The translations under genes and the position numbers were made by a program. A stretch of 58,846 nt of DNA from Allobosea sp. UNC402CLCol. GTDB lineage: Bacteria > Pseudomonadota > Alphaproteobacteria > Rhizobiales > Beijerinckiaceae. Below, piece by piece: positions 26,123 to 35,550 of the stretch. The DNA is taken from NCBI RefSeq assembly GCF_000745475.1, contig NZ_JQJJ01000004.1, forward strand, positions 1 through 58,846. Direction: 5' to 3'. How positions within the stretch are numbered: the stretch's first letter is position 1; the number at the start of each line of letters is the position of its first letter. The notes under the pieces were generated by a model, which ran no database searches, was not told the origin of the DNA, and saw only the letters and a list, made by a program, of their open reading frames with translations.

Positions 26123-27859
26123 ATGCGCTTCGCCCGACTGACCGTCTTGCCAGCCGCGCTTTTCGCCGCGCAGATCGCGATCGCGCAGCCTCTCGCCCCC
26201 GCGCCGGAGGCGGGGACCGGTCGGATCGCCAGGGTCGAGACGACCGCGCGGCAGTTCATGGCGGCCGCGGCCAATCCGCTCGCGGCTTCGGCCGGGCGCG
26301 ACATCCTGCGCGCCGGCGGCAGCGCCACCGACGCCGCCATCGCCATCCAGCTCGTGCTCAATCTGGTCGAGCCGCAGAGCTCAGGCATCGGCGGCGGCGC
26401 GTTCTTCGTTCATTGGGGCGAGTTCGACCGCAAGGTGACGACGCTCGACGGCCGCGAGACGGCGCCCGCCGCCGCAAAGCCCGACCGCTTCATGAAGGAC
26501 GGCAAGCCGATGCCGTTTCGGGAGGCCGTGATCGGCGGCCGCTCGGTCGGCGTGCCCGGCACGCTCAGGCTGCTGGAGGAGGCGCATCGGCGCTGGGGCA
26601 AATTGCCCTGGGCCGATCTGGTCGCTCCCGCACTCAAGCTCGCGGAGGAGGGCTTTGCGATATCGCCGCGCCTCAACGGCCTCCTCGCCGGCGACAAGGA
26701 TCTCCCCAAAAATCCGCGCGCCGCCGCCTATTTCTACGAGGCGGACGGACAGCCCAAAGCCGTCGGCACGATCCTGAAGAACCCGGCCTTCGCCGAAACA
26801 TTGCGCGCCATCGCGGCGCAGGGCGCGGATGCGCTCTACAAGGGCCCGATCGCCGAGGACATCGTCGCCACCATAGCGGAGCATCCGGGCAATCCCGGCG
26901 ACATGACGCTTGCGGATCTCACGGCCTACAAGGTCGAGGAGCGCGAGCCGGTCTGCGGTGCCTACCGCGTCTGGCGGCTCTGCGGCATGGGGCCGCCGAG
27001 CTCGGGCGCCGTCGCCGTCCAGCAGATCCTCGGCATGCTCGAGCGCGTCGATCTCAGGCGGATGGGGCCGGGCCCCGAGGCCGCCCATTGGCTGAGCGAG
27101 GCGAGCCGGCTCGCCTTCGCCGATCGCAACCTCTATCTCGCCGACCCCGCTTTTCTCGCCGTGCCGGTGCGCGGCCTGATCGACCGCGACTATATCCGCT
27201 CGCGCGCTGCCCTGATCAGCCCGGAGCGTTCCCTGGGCCGGGCGCAGGCTGGCGATCCGCCGCATCGGCGCGCCGGCTTGCTCGCCCCCTCCGAGGGCAT
27301 CGAGCATGGCACCAGCCATATCTCGGTGGTGGATGCGGCCGGCAACGCCGTCGCGATGACGACGACCATCGAGGGCGGCTTCGGCTCGCATCTGATGACG
27401 AAGGCCGGCTTCCTGCTCAACAACGAACTGACCGATTTCAACTTCGCGCCGGACGAGGACGGCAAGCCGGTCGCCAACCGGGTCGAGCCCGGCAAGCGCC
27501 CACGTTCCTCCATGGCGCCCACCCTGGTCTTCGACGCCTTCGGCCGGCTTTACGCGGTCGCGGGTTCTCCCGGCGGCAGCCAGATCATCGAATTCGTCGC
27601 CAAGACGTTGGTCGCCTTGCTCGACTGGCGCATGGACCCTCAAGCTGCCGCCGATTTCGGCAATTTCGGCAGCCGCAACGGCCCGACCGAGCTGGAGGCG
27701 GGCACCGAGGCGGAAGCCTGGAAGGCGGCTCTGGAGGCGAAAGGCCACAAGGTCCAGCTCATGGAGATGACCTCCGGCACGCAGGTGATCGTCAAGACGC
27801 CGGAAGGGTTCGTCGGCGGTGCCGACGGCCGGCGCGAGGGCGTGGCGATCGGAGACTGA
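26123..27859 (+). CDS. ggt: gamma-glutamyltranspeptidase, periplasmic
   Basis: A 578-residue Ntn-hydrolase precursor that cleaves gamma-glutamyl bonds such as those in glutathione. It has a signal peptide (MRFARLTVLPAALFAAQIAIAQ). The autoprocessing site and nucleophile is Thr397 in EHGTSHIS. The substrate loop GSPGGSQIIEF follows. GGAGG precedes the ATG at 26123. It is divergent from lemA with 127 bases between starts. Confidence 0.95.
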   Translation: MRFARLTVLPAALFAAQIAIAQPLAPAPEAGTGRIARVETTARQFMAAAANPLAASAGRDILRAGGSATDAAIAIQLVLNLVEPQSSGIGGGAFFVHWGEFDRKVTTLDGRETAPAAAKPDRFMKDGKPMPFREAVIGGRSVGVPGTLRLLEEAHRRWGKLPWADLVAPALKLAEEGFAISPRLNGLLAGDKDLPKNPRAAAYFYEADGQPKAVGTILKNPAFAETLRAIAAQGADALYKGPIAEDIVATIAEHPGNPGDMTLADLTAYKVEEREPVCGAYRVWRLCGMGPPSSGAVAVQQILGMLERVDLRRMGPGPEAAHWLSEASRLAFADRNLYLADPAFLAVPVRGLIDRDYIRSRAALISPERSLGRAQAGDPPHRRAGLLAPSEGIEHGTSHISVVDAAGNAVAMTTTIEGGFGSHLMTKAGFLLNNELTDFNFAPDEDGKPVANRVEPGKRPRSSMAPTLVFDAFGRLYAVAGSPGGSQIIEFVAKTLVALLDWRMDPQAAADFGNFGSRNGPTELEAGTEAEAWKAALEAKGHKVQLMEMTSGTQVIVKTPEGFVGGADGRREGVAIGD

Positions 27860-27922
27860 GCGGGTTCATCACGCTGTCATATTCTCGGCGCGTCCCTCCC
27901 CAGCCAACCAGGGACCGCCACC

Positions 27923-28615
27923 ATGCGCCATTTCGCACTCGCCCTTCTGACTGCCGCCACGCTCGCCTTCTCGCCGGCCCAGGCCGAGGACGCCGCGCCG
28001 TTCACATCCGCCAAATCCGTCGATCTCCAGCTGTTCCTCAAGCCGCCGCCGGCCGATGATTCCGTGCAGACCAAGGCCGAGCTCGGCGAGGTGCTGACGC
28101 TGCAGGTCACCCGCACGCCGGAGATGGAGGCCAAGGCCAAGGCCGACGCCGAGGAGAATGTCTGGCGCTTCGCCGACGTGATGGGCCCCGCCTTCAAGCC
28201 GGAAGCGCTGCCGGTCTTCTCGGCCTTCTTCGATCGCGTCGTCGCGACCGAAGGCGCCGTCGTCGATCCGGCCAAGGACTCGTGGAAGCGCCCGCGCCCG
28301 CATCAGCTCAGCCCGCTGGTCAAGCCGGTGGTGAAGATCTCGAACTCCGGCGCCTATCCGTCCGGTCACACCACGGTCGGCACGCTGATGGGCATCGTCC
28401 TGTCGAACATGGTGCCGGAGAAGCGCGTGGAGATCATGAACCGCGCCTGGTTCTATGGCGAGAACCGCATCATCGGCGGCATCCACTACCGCTCGGACAT
28501 CGAGGCCGGCCGCATCGCCGGTTCGGTCATCGCGGCGCGGATCATGGAACAGCAGGACTTCCAGACCGAATTCGCCGCCGCCAAGGCCGAGCTGCGCAAG
28601 GCCCTCGGCCTCTGA
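27923..28615 (+). CDS. class A acid phosphatase (PAP2 superfamily)
   Basis: A 230-residue secreted phosphatase. The signal peptide is MRHFALALLTAATLAFSPAQA. The three-part PAP2 signature is present: KDSWKRPRPH, then PSGHTTVG, then GGIHYRSDIEAGR, giving the conserved Lys/Arg, His nucleophile and His-Asp pair. It lies 63 bases after ggt on the same strand and may be co-transcribed. Confidence 0.92.
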   Translation: MRHFALALLTAATLAFSPAQAEDAAPFTSAKSVDLQLFLKPPPADDSVQTKAELGEVLTLQVTRTPEMEAKAKADAEENVWRFADVMGPAFKPEALPVFSAFFDRVVATEGAVVDPAKDSWKRPRPHQLSPLVKPVVKISNSGAYPSGHTTVGTLMGIVLSNMVPEKRVEIMNRAWFYGENRIIGGIHYRSDIEAGRIAGSVIAARIMEQQDFQTEFAAAKAELRKALGL

Positions 28616-28618
28616 CGA

Positions 28619-29110
28619 TTACCGAGATACGGGGTCGGCGGGGCGCCTGTCGCCGCCGGCCTCGCGCCCGGCGATCAGCCAGTAGATGAAGCCCGTCGCT
28701 GCACCGACCAGGAAGAGCCCGGAGATGATCTGCAGCTCGGCCGGGCTCGGCGTGCGCGAAAGCCTCAGCATGGCCAGCGGCAAGAGCGCCGCGAGCAGGC
28801 CGGTGAGCCCGCTCTGAACCAGCAGGCTGCGCAATCTGAACAGCTCCGAACCGACCGCCACCAGCACGACCGGCGCGACGATGATCGCAAGGCCCAGCCG
28901 CGCGATCAGGGCAAACGCCGCCTGCGCCGCCGGTGTCGGATCGACGCCGCTTTCCGCCAGGCCGAATAGGATGTCGAGCAGGCGTTCGATGCCACCGCCG
29001 ATCAGCAGCGCCACGGCCGGCGATGCGACGCTGGCCGCCGTCAGGAAGAACAGCCCCGCCCCCATGGCGACGAGGCAGGCGAAGGGGATCAGCAGCAGCC
29101 AGCGCAGCAT
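28619..29110 (-). CDS. small membrane protein, function unknown
   Basis: A 163-residue protein with about five hydrophobic segments (roughly 1-27, 33-50, 68-90, 98-117 and 130-148) and few charged residues. No recognised domain. The start ATG at 29110 is preceded by an in-frame TTG. It is 9 bases downstream of rlmN on the same strand and so probably its operon partner. Its stop faces the acid phosphatase stop at a distance of 3 bases. Confidence 0.7.
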   Translation of the reverse strand: MLRWLLLIPFACLVAMGAGLFFLTAASVASPAVALLIGGGIERLLDILFGLAESGVDPTPAAQAAFALIARLGLAIIVAPVVLVAVGSELFRLRSLLVQSGLTGLLAALLPLAMLRLSRTPSPAELQIISGLFLVGAATGFIYWLIAGREAGGDRRPADPVSR

Positions 29111-29119
29111 CAAGCCGGC

Positions 29120-30352
29120 CTATTCCGCAGCCACGGCCGGCGCGGCGACGTTGGCCTCGTCCTGCTCCAGCATCAGCCGGGCGCGGGCGGAGAGCTTCTC
29201 GGTCTCGCTCTTGAGCTGGCCGCAGGCGGCGAGGATGTCGCGCCCACGCGGCGTGCGCACCGGCGAGGCATAGCCGGCGCGGAAGACGATCTCCGAAAAG
29301 CGCTCGATCCGGTCCCAGTCCGAGCATTCGTATTTGGTGCCGGGCCAGGGATTGAACGGGATCAGGTTGATCTTGGCCGGGATGCCCTTGAGCAGCCGCA
29401 CCAGTTCGCGCGCCTCGGCATCGGAATCGTTCACGCCCTTGAGCATGACGTATTCGAAGGTGATCCGCTTCGCGTTCGACAGGCCGGGATAGTTCCGGCA
29501 GGCCTCGAGCAGATCCTTGATCGGGTATTTCTTGTTGAGCGGCACCAGCTCGTTGCGCAATTCGTCGCGTACCGCATGCAGCGAGATCGCCAGCATCGTG
29601 CCCATCTCGTCGCCGAGCGGGCCGATCTGCGGCACCACGCCCGAGGTCGAGACGGTGATGCGCCGGCGCCCGAGCGAAAGCCCCTGATCGTCCGAGATCA
29701 CGTCGATGGCGTCGCGCACCCCGTCGAAATTATAGAGCGGCTCGCCCATGCCCATGAAGACGATGTTGGAGATGAAGCGCCCGCCATCGTTCGGGACGAA
29801 GGCGCCCTCCGGCGGCTTGCGATTCGGGAAATCGCCGAGCCGGTCGCGCGCCACCATGAGCTGCGCCACGATCTCCTCGGTCGTCAGATTGCGCACCAGA
29901 CGCTGCGTACCGGTATGGCAGAAGGTGCAGGTCAGCGTGCAGCCGACCTGGCTGGAAACGCAGAGCGTGCCGCGGTCGACCTCGGGGATATAGACGCATT
30001 CGATCTCGGCGCCGCGGTCGCGCGGGCCGGTGGAGGGCATGCGCAGCAGCCATTTGCGGGTGCCGTCGGTCGAGACCTGCTCGGCGGTGACCTCCGGCAG
30101 ATCGAGCGAGAAGTGCTGGGCGAGTTCGGCCCGCAGCCCCTTGCCGATCGTCGTCATCGCGTCGAAATCGCGCACGCCGTAATGGTAGATCCAGTTCCAG
30201 AGCTGGCCGACGCGCATGCGCCGCTCCTTCTCGGGAACGCCGATCTCGGACAGCGCCTCGGCCAGGCCGGCGCGCGTGCGCCCCACCAGCGAGGGGCGCC
30301 GCAAAACAGGTTCGGCCGCCGGGGCGGCAGTTTCAGGAACGGACACGGTCAT
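29120..30352 (-). CDS. rlmN: dual-specificity 23S rRNA/tRNA methyltransferase RlmN
   Basis: A 410-residue radical-SAM enzyme that adds methyl groups to C2 of A2503 in 23S rRNA and A37 in some tRNAs. The radical-SAM cluster motif is Cys138-X3-Cys142-X2-Cys145 (CTLTCTFC). [10 protein letters not shown] and a late cysteine in LAACGQL (the methyl-carrying Cys) also match. The start at 30352 ([11 protein letters not shown]) was chosen, and an ATG at 30373 is an alternative. The stop is followed within 9 bases by the membrane protein gene. Confidence 0.96.
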   Translation of the reverse strand: MTVSVPETAAPAAEPVLRRPSLVGRTRAGLAEALSEIGVPEKERRMRVGQLWNWIYHYGVRDFDAMTTIGKGLRAELAQHFSLDLPEVTAEQVSTDGTRKWLLRMPSTGPRDRGAEIECVYIPEVDRGTLCVSSQVGCTLTCTFCHTGTQRLVRNLTTEEIVAQLMVARDRLGDFPNRKPPEGAFVPNDGGRFISNIVFMGMGEPLYNFDGVRDAIDVISDDQGLSLGRRRITVSTSGVVPQIGPLGDEMGTMLAISLHAVRDELRNELVPLNKKYPIKDLLEACRNYPGLSNAKRITFEYVMLKGVNDSDAEARELVRLLKGIPAKINLIPFNPWPGTKYECSDWDRIERFSEIVFRAGYASPVRTPRGRDILAACGQLKSETEKLSARARLMLEQDEANVAAPAVAAE

Positions 30353-30444
30353 CGGAGCTCTGTCGTCGCCCATGAGTGAAGGCGCGGAATTTCGCCGCTC
30401 CCTAGCACAGATGCGCGAAAAGCGGAAATCTCCCGCCGCGCGCC

Positions 30445-31068
30445 TTACTTGCAGGCGTCCTCGGCCCGCTTCACCGCCTGGGACATGCCCGAGAGCGAGT
30501 ACTTGTCGGCGGTCGGATTGCCACGCTTGGACGTAGCCTTGATCTCGAGGCCCGCGCCACGGCGCAGCGCATCGAGCATCCGCGGCTCCTCCGCCGGATT
30601 TTTCAGCCACATGTTCTTGCCCTTGGCCACCAAAGCGAAACGCTCATTGCCGATGATCGCCTGATGCTCGACGCCTTCCTTGACGTCGAAATTCATGACG
30701 AAGCTGATCTCGTTGCGCACGCCCTCGGCCGGGCGGCTGGAGACGAAGAGGAGCCCCTCGACATCCTTGAGATTGGCCGGCATGCGGCTCTCGGCCTTGG
30801 AGAGGGCGTAGCAGACCTTGGTGCGGCCCTGCTGCGAGGAGAAGGCCTGCCATTTTCCGGCGGTTTCGAGCAGCATGGCCTGGCCCTGGCCGGCACTGGC
30901 CGGAGCGGCCGCGGCCGCCGCCGCGGCTGGCTTCGGAGTGGCCGGCTTCGGCTTTGCCGGCTGGGCCAGCACTGACCCGGCCATCAGCGTCATGCTTCCG
31001 ACGAGCGGAAGCATGATTGCGAGACGAAGACGGCCACGAGCGCGGGAGGAAGGGAGCAAGCTGATCAT
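30445..31068 (-). CDS. invasion-associated locus B (IalB) family protein
   Basis: A 207-residue exported protein. A basic, hydrophobic signal ends near SVLAQ and is followed by a low-complexity Pro/Lys/Ala linker (about 37-58). The IalB domain fills 70-207, with the [10 protein letters not shown] block and Cys86/Cys206, the likely disulfide. The name comes from a Bartonella factor; in free-living relatives the role is an envelope or stress one and is not established. It stands as its own unit on the minus strand. Confidence 0.9.
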   Translation of the reverse strand: MISLLPSSRARGRLRLAIMLPLVGSMTLMAGSVLAQPAKPKPATPKPAAAAAAAAPASAGQGQAMLLETAGKWQAFSSQQGRTKVCYALSKAESRMPANLKDVEGLLFVSSRPAEGVRNEISFVMNFDVKEGVEHQAIIGNERFALVAKGKNMWLKNPAEEPRMLDALRRGAGLEIKATSKRGNPTADKYSLSGMSQAVKRAEDACK

Positions 31069-31260
31069 GGACCGCCATCAGTCACTAAAATTCTTAATAC
31101 CGCGTTTACCACCTGCTGATCAGGCGGCCTCGCGGTCGCTGGCGGCATAGAGTGTCACGATCCTGGCGAAAATGCGAATGGACCGGAGGCGCCGATCTGT
31201 TCCGCCGGGCAGCGCGCCATGGCACCATCGCGCCTCCCGAAGGACGGCGACGGACAGACG

Positions 31261-32235
31261 ATGAAAGCCCTGCTCTGCGAACATCACGGCCCGGCCGAGG
31301 AACTGGCGATCCGCGACCTGCCGGAGCCGATACCCGCTCCCGGAGAGGTCGTCGTCGCCGTCACGGCGGCGGCGCTGAACTTCTTCGACACGCTGATCAT
31401 CCAGAACCGCTACCAGACCAAGCTGGCCCTGCCCTTCTCCCCCTCGGCGGAATGCGCCGGCACCATCGCCGCCATCGGCGAGGGCGTCACCGGTTGGCAA
31501 ATCGGCGAGCGCGTCGCGGCCTGGCTGGGCCATGGCGCGGCACGTGAGAAGGTCGCGGTGTCGGCCGAAGCGCTGATTCGCGTACCGGAGAAGCTCTCCG
31601 ACGCACAGGCCGCCGGCCTCTTCGTCACCTATGGCACGGCGATGCACGGGCTGATCCAGCGCGCCGGGCTGAAGGCAGGCGAGACGCTGGCGATCCTCGG
31701 CGCCTCCGGCGGCGCCGGCCTCGCCGCCGTCGAGATCGGGGCGCTGCTCGGCGCCCATGTCATCGCCTGCGCCTCATCGGCCGACAAGCTCGCGCTCGCC
31801 CGCGAACACGGCGCGCAGGAAGAGATCGACTACGGCACGAACGACATCCGCGCCGCCCTGAAGCGGGTGACGGCGGGACGCGGCGTCGACGTGCTCTACG
31901 ACACGGTCGGCGGCGATCTGGCCGAGCCGGCGCTGCGGTCGATGGCCTGGGAGGGTCGCTATCTCGTCGTCGGCTTCGCCGGGGGTACGATTCCCAAAAT
32001 CCCGCTCAACCTGCTGCTGCTGAAGGGCTGCGACCTGCGCGGCGTCTTCTGGGGCGAATTCGTCACCCGCGAACCGGCCGCGCATCGCCGCAACATGGAG
32101 CGCCTGCTGGACTGGGCGGCAGCCGGCCATATCCGCGCCCATGTCCATGCCGCGATTCCCGTTGAGCGCTGGACGGAAGCCTATGCGCTGATCGGCAACC
32201 GCCAGGCCAAGGGCAAGGTCGTGCTGACGTTCTGA
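31261..32235 (+). CDS. NADPH:quinone oxidoreductase family protein (zinc-free MDR)
   Basis: A 324-residue medium-chain reductase with a GroES-like N-terminal half (LNFFDTLIIQNRYQTK) and a Rossmann half with ILGASGGAGLAA. No zinc-binding cysteines, as in the QOR/zeta-crystallin class. The start at 31261 is used rather than the in-frame ATG at 31219, because MKALLCEHHGPAEEL is the usual opening. It is convergent with the DUF1232 gene, 5 bases away. Substrate unknown. Confidence 0.9.
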   Translation: MKALLCEHHGPAEELAIRDLPEPIPAPGEVVVAVTAAALNFFDTLIIQNRYQTKLALPFSPSAECAGTIAAIGEGVTGWQIGERVAAWLGHGAAREKVAVSAEALIRVPEKLSDAQAAGLFVTYGTAMHGLIQRAGLKAGETLAILGASGGAGLAAVEIGALLGAHVIACASSADKLALAREHGAQEEIDYGTNDIRAALKRVTAGRGVDVLYDTVGGDLAEPALRSMAWEGRYLVVGFAGGTIPKIPLNLLLLKGCDLRGVFWGEFVTREPAAHRRNMERLLDWAAAGHIRAHVHAAIPVERWTEAYALIGNRQAKGKVVLTF

Positions 32236-32240
32236 AGCGC

Positions 32241-32615
32241 TCAGAGATCAGCCATCGCCGTTTTCGCCCTCTCGCGATGCTCGGGCTTGATCGAGCCCGC
32301 CACGGCCGCGATGGCCGCGGCGATCACCGCCGCATCGTCGGTGAAGCCGATCAGCGGCATGAAGTCGGGAATCGCATCCAGCGGCAGCACGAAATAGCCG
32401 AGCGCTGCGAGCAGCGTCAGCTTGACACGCCGCGGCGTCTGCGGATCGCGTGTGCAGAACCACGCCGCCAGCAGATCCTCGGTGAACGGAATACGCTTCG
32501 CGACGCGCTTGAGGCGGGCCATGAAATCGGCGCCGAACCTCGCTTCGTCACGCAGGCTCTTGCGGATCGCCTCCATCTCCTCGCGGCTGAAGCTTGCGCT
32601 GAACCCCTCGCTCAT
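32241..32615 (-). CDS. DUF1232 (YkvA) family protein
   Basis: A 124-residue protein with the DUF1232 core KLTLLAALGYFVLPLDAIPDF and a following GFTDDAAVIAAAIAAV, a membrane-embedded hairpin of unknown role. The ATG at 32615 is preceded by AGGAGAAAGACAGGG, which decides the start against the in-frame opening at 32711. Monocistronic. The 178 bases up to the next gene show nothing. Confidence 0.9.
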   Translation of the reverse strand: MSEGFSASFSREEMEAIRKSLRDEARFGADFMARLKRVAKRIPFTEDLLAAWFCTRDPQTPRRVKLTLLAALGYFVLPLDAIPDFMPLIGFTDDAAVIAAAIAAVAGSIKPEHRERAKTAMADL

Positions 32616-32794
32616 CCCTGTCTTTCTCCTTGGCGTCGGATGACGCCGATGATCGCGCGCTCCCAACCGGCGCGCCATGTCGAAAGATGGCCCCGTCGCA
32701 ATCCTGCACAAGAGGCCTGCCGGAAAACCCGCTTGGAACAGGAGGAAACGCCCTCTAAACCGGCTCCAGAACCAGGATTGATGGGAAACGCGCC

Positions 32795-33580
32795 ATGAAA
32801 CTCGATTCCTCCCTCGCCGCCATCGTCACCGGCGGCGCCTCCGGCCTCGGCGAGGCGACCGCGCGCATGCTGGCGGGCCAGGGCGTCAAGGTCGCGTTGC
32901 TCGACCTCAACGCCGAGCGCGGCGAGGCGGTCGCGAAGGAGATCGGCGGGGTCTTCTGCCCCTGCGACGTCACCAGCGAGGCTTCGGTCGACGAGGCGCT
33001 GGCCAAGGCCCGCGCCGCCCATGGCGTCGCCCGCATCATCGTCAATTGCGCCGGCATCGCGCCCGGCCGCCGCGTCGTCTCGAAGAAGCGCGACACCGGC
33101 GAGCTCGTCGCCCACGACACCGCGACCTTCGAGAAGGCGGTCGCGATCAACCTCGTCGGCACCTTCCGGGTCATCGCCAAATCCGCCGCGGCGCTGGCCG
33201 CGCTCGAGCCGATCACGGCCGATGGCGGACGCGGCGTCATCATCTGCACGGCCTCCGTCGCGGCGGAGGATGGCCAGATCGGCCAGGCCGCCTATGCCGC
33301 CTCGAAGGCCGGCGTCGCCGGCATGACGCTGCCGATCGCACGCGACCTCGCCTCGGTCGGCATCCGCATCGTCACCATCATGCCCGGCCTGTTCGAGACG
33401 CCGATGTTCGCGGGGCTCCCCGAGGAGGCCAAGGCCTCGCTCGCCGTTTCGGTGCCGCATCCCTCGCGCCTCGGCAAGCCGGAGGAATACGCCGCGCTCG
33501 CCCGCAGCATCGTCGAGAACGACATGCTGAACGGCACCGCGATCCGCCTCGACGGCGCGATCCGGCTCGCGCCGAAATAG
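32795..33580 (+). CDS. SDR family 3-hydroxyacyl-CoA dehydrogenase (type 2/HSD10-like)
   Basis: A 261-residue short-chain dehydrogenase. The cofactor motif GGASGLGEA is near residue 13, the NCAGIAPG block near 87, and the catalytic Ser-Tyr-Lys are in CTASVAAEDGQIGQAAYAASK. The final third (PGLFETPM, HPSRLGKPEEYAAL) matches fatty-acid 3-hydroxyacyl-CoA dehydrogenases of the HSD10 type. It is convergent with the RES toxin gene, 3 bases away. The exact substrate is not determined. Confidence 0.9.
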   Translation: MKLDSSLAAIVTGGASGLGEATARMLAGQGVKVALLDLNAERGEAVAKEIGGVFCPCDVTSEASVDEALAKARAAHGVARIIVNCAGIAPGRRVVSKKRDTGELVAHDTATFEKAVAINLVGTFRVIAKSAAALAALEPITADGGRGVIICTASVAAEDGQIGQAAYAASKAGVAGMTLPIARDLASVGIRIVTIMPGLFETPMFAGLPEEAKASLAVSVPHPSRLGKPEEYAALARSIVENDMLNGTAIRLDGAIRLAPK

Positions 33581-33583
33581 GCC

Positions 33584-34297
33584 TCAAACGATGCGGTAGA
33601 CCTCGCCGGCGCCGCGGTCCCGGTAGAGGTCCACCCGCTCGCCATTCCAGTGATAGTCGAGATGCCGGCCCTGCACCGGATGGCTCGCGCCATCGGGATA
33701 GAACAGGCCGGCGCATTCGCCGCCCGGACAGCGCACGCTCGGATAGACCACCCCTTCCGAGCCGGCATCCCTCAGGCGTTCGCCGAGCAACTGGCTCTGC
33801 GCATAATCGGCCGGATCGAGCAGCGCCGCCGCCGCCTCGCCCAGCCCGCGCAGATCATGCAATCCGGCATCGATATCGAGCACGATCTCGCGGAACTGCG
33901 AGGTCCAGCCCGGCGGCTGCGCTGTCGCCAGCATGAAGCGGGCGTGATGATGCACCGTTTCCAGCAAAGCGACCTCGAAGCGGTCGCCGGCATAGAGCAC
34001 GCCGAAGCCGCCAGCGCTGAAGCGGCTCGGCCGGTCCGGGCTGACATGGGTGAAGGGCGCCATCAGCCAGCTCGCCCCCGGCCCGGAGATGCGCCGTTCG
34101 GGCGGCACGAGATCGAGATTGCCGATCGTCTCCATCAGGCGCGGATTGGTCTTCTGCTCGGCCGCGATCAGCAGCGGCCAGTCGGCGGGATCGGCGATAT
34201 CCTCGAACAGGTCGATCGGCGGGAAGATGCTGCGGATGATCCGGACCGCACCGCGCCATTCAACCTGCGCGACCGGCAGATCAGCCGGATCGATCAC
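33584..34297 (-). CDS. RES domain toxin (NAD-degrading type)
   Basis: A 237-residue RES-family protein. The domain has the family blocks WRGAVRIIRS at the start, ASWLMAPFTHVSPDRPSRFS, YAGDRFEVALLETVHHHA, and a GVVYPSVRCPGGECAGLF region later. Related toxins (MbcT, Res) destroy NAD. It starts at a GTG that overlaps the antitoxin stop by 4 bases (GTGA). Confidence 0.88.
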   Translation of the reverse strand: MIDPADLPVAQVEWRGAVRIIRSIFPPIDLFEDIADPADWPLLIAAEQKTNPRLMETIGNLDLVPPERRISGPGASWLMAPFTHVSPDRPSRFSAGGFGVLYAGDRFEVALLETVHHHARFMLATAQPPGWTSQFREIVLDIDAGLHDLRGLGEAAAALLDPADYAQSQLLGERLRDAGSEGVVYPSVRCPGGECAGLFYPDGASHPVQGRHLDYHWNGERVDLYRDRGAGEVYRIV

Positions 34298-34707
34298 CAG
34301 CCGCCCCGCTCGGCATCGAGCAGGCGGCGCACCCGCATCAGGTCGGTCAGTTCTCCGCCCAGCATGATGTCGAGCGCCGATTTTCCGCCGAAATCGCGGT
34401 TGGGGCGCTTGATCCAGTCATAGCCGCGCTGCGGCTCGGCGAAGATCAGCCGGAGCGCCTTGTGGATGCCCATCAGGTTCGAGAGCCGCGCCTTGCCATC
34501 ACGCGAGATGCGGCCCACGCCGCCGGCTTTCCAGCGGGCATAGGTCCGCACCGGCAGGTCGATCAGAACGGCCGCCTCGTCGTCGGTGATCCGCCAGAGC
34601 CGGAACAGGTTGACGGCGGCGCGGAACATCGCGCCCGCCTCGTCATCGCTGATCGGGTCAGGAACGAAATCGCGCTGGGCGGTCTCGATGCGCAGCAGGG
34701 CGCTCAT
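34294..34707 (-). CDS. Xre/MbcA/ParS-type antitoxin
   Basis: A 137-residue antitoxin partner of the RES toxin. The N-terminal half includes a helix-turn-helix (WRITDDEAAVLIDLPVRTYARWK). The C-terminal half has the MbcA/ParS/Xre toxin-binding block (FGGKSALDIMLGGE) that ends near DLMRVRRLLDAERGGW. GGAGAGAG sits before the ATG at 34707, and an alternative ATG at 34722 lies inside the operator palindrome. The RES toxin gene follows with a 4-base overlap. Confidence 0.88.
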   Translation of the reverse strand: MSALLRIETAQRDFVPDPISDDEAGAMFRAAVNLFRLWRITDDEAAVLIDLPVRTYARWKAGGVGRISRDGKARLSNLMGIHKALRLIFAEPQRGYDWIKRPNRDFGGKSALDIMLGGELTDLMRVRRLLDAERGGW

Positions 34708-34718
34708 GGCATCTCTCT

Positions 34719-34758
34719 CCATTTGGCATAAAATGGAGAGAATTTTGCCAAATGGCAA
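34719..34758 (-). promoter_or_regulatory. operator/promoter palindrome of the RES-Xre pair
   Basis: CCATTTGGC at 34719-34727 is mirrored exactly by GCCAAATGG at 34747-34755, and between them are AAAAT and ATTTT in inverted order. A second palindrome, TTGCCA-AA-TGGCAA, covers 34745-34758. The element ends 12 bases before the chosen start codon. Repeated half-sites next to an HTH antitoxin gene point to autoregulation. Confidence 0.7.
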
Positions 34759-34775
34759 GTACCTCTCAAAAACGC

Positions 34776-34880
34776 CGCCGTCATCCCGGACAAGCCGCGA
34801 AGCGGCGCCGATCTGGGATCCATGCCTGAACCGTTCCGGAATCGATCCCGGGTCTGCGCTTCGCTCCGCCTGGGATGACT
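34776..34880. repeat. Compound palindromic element, dispersed repeat family A
   Basis: Begins CCGTCATCCCGG and ends CTGGGATGAC. The internal GATCCCGGGTC and CTTCGCTCC-type wording are shared with the copies at 9641-9739 and 38609-38711. It separates the RES-Xre operator from the yciB stop. Confidence 0.7.
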
Positions 34881-34905
34881 CGCGTGAGAGCAAGCGAAAT
34901 CCGGC

Positions 34906-35550
34906 CTATTCCTCGGTCTTCGCCGGCTTGATCTCGTGCTTCAGGATCAAGGGCGTCTGCGCCAGCGCGAAGATCATGGTCAGCGGCATCACGCCCCAGA
35001 CCTTGAAGGCGACCCAGAAATCCTGGGTCTGCGTGCGCCAGACCGCCTCGTTCAGCGCGGCCAGCACGAAGAAGAACAGGCCCCAGCGGAAGGTCAGCTT
35101 GCGCCAGCCCTCCGCGTCGAGCTGCAACACCGTCTCCAGCACCAGCGACAGGAGCGACTTGCCGAAAAAGAGGCCGCCGAGCAGCACGCAGCCGAACAGC
35201 GCGTTCACGATGGTCGGCTTGACCTTGATGAAGAAGGCGTCGTCCAGCGCCAGCGTCAGCCCGCCGAAGACGGTGACGACGATCGCGTTCACGATCGCCA
35301 TGCGCGGCAGATAGCCCATCAGCACCCGCGACAGCACCAGCGCCACCAGCGACGCGACGATGAAGATGCCGGTCGCAACGAAGATGCGCCGGTCCTCGGC
35401 GACATGGAACAGCCGGTCGCCATAGGAATTCGCGAAGAAGAAGATCGCGAGCGGCCCGAACTCCAGCGCGAGCTTCAGAAGCGGGCTGACCGGCCTGCCC
35501 TTGGCCTCCACCGGAATCGGCCGGGTGGTTTCGCTTGCGCCATCGCTCAC
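34906..35550 (-). CDS. yciB: YciB/IspZ inner-membrane septation protein A
   Basis: A 214-residue protein with five to six membrane segments. The family block LEFGPLAIFFFANS lies near residue 28, and the later TFRWGLFFFVLAALNEAVWR is typical. YciB affects envelope integrity and division. Its start overlaps the ftsY stop by 4 bases, and this ftsY-yciB coupling is common in alphaproteobacteria. Confidence 0.93.
   Translation of the reverse strand: MSDGASETTRPIPVEAKGRPVSPLLKLALEFGPLAIFFFANSYGDRLFHVAEDRRIFVATGIFIVASLVALVLSRVLMGYLPRMAIVNAIVVTVFGGLTLALDDAFFIKVKPTIVNALFGCVLLGGLFFGKSLLSLVLETVLQLDAEGWRKLTFRWGLFFFVLAALNEAVWRTQTQDFWVAFKVWGVMPLTMIFALAQTPLILKHEIKPAKTEE

Noticed and set aside
26086..28059. 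657-codon plus-strand frame overlapping ggt
   Set aside because: Out of frame with ggt and made up of Arg-rich sequence. The ggt frame has the signal peptide and the nucleophile.
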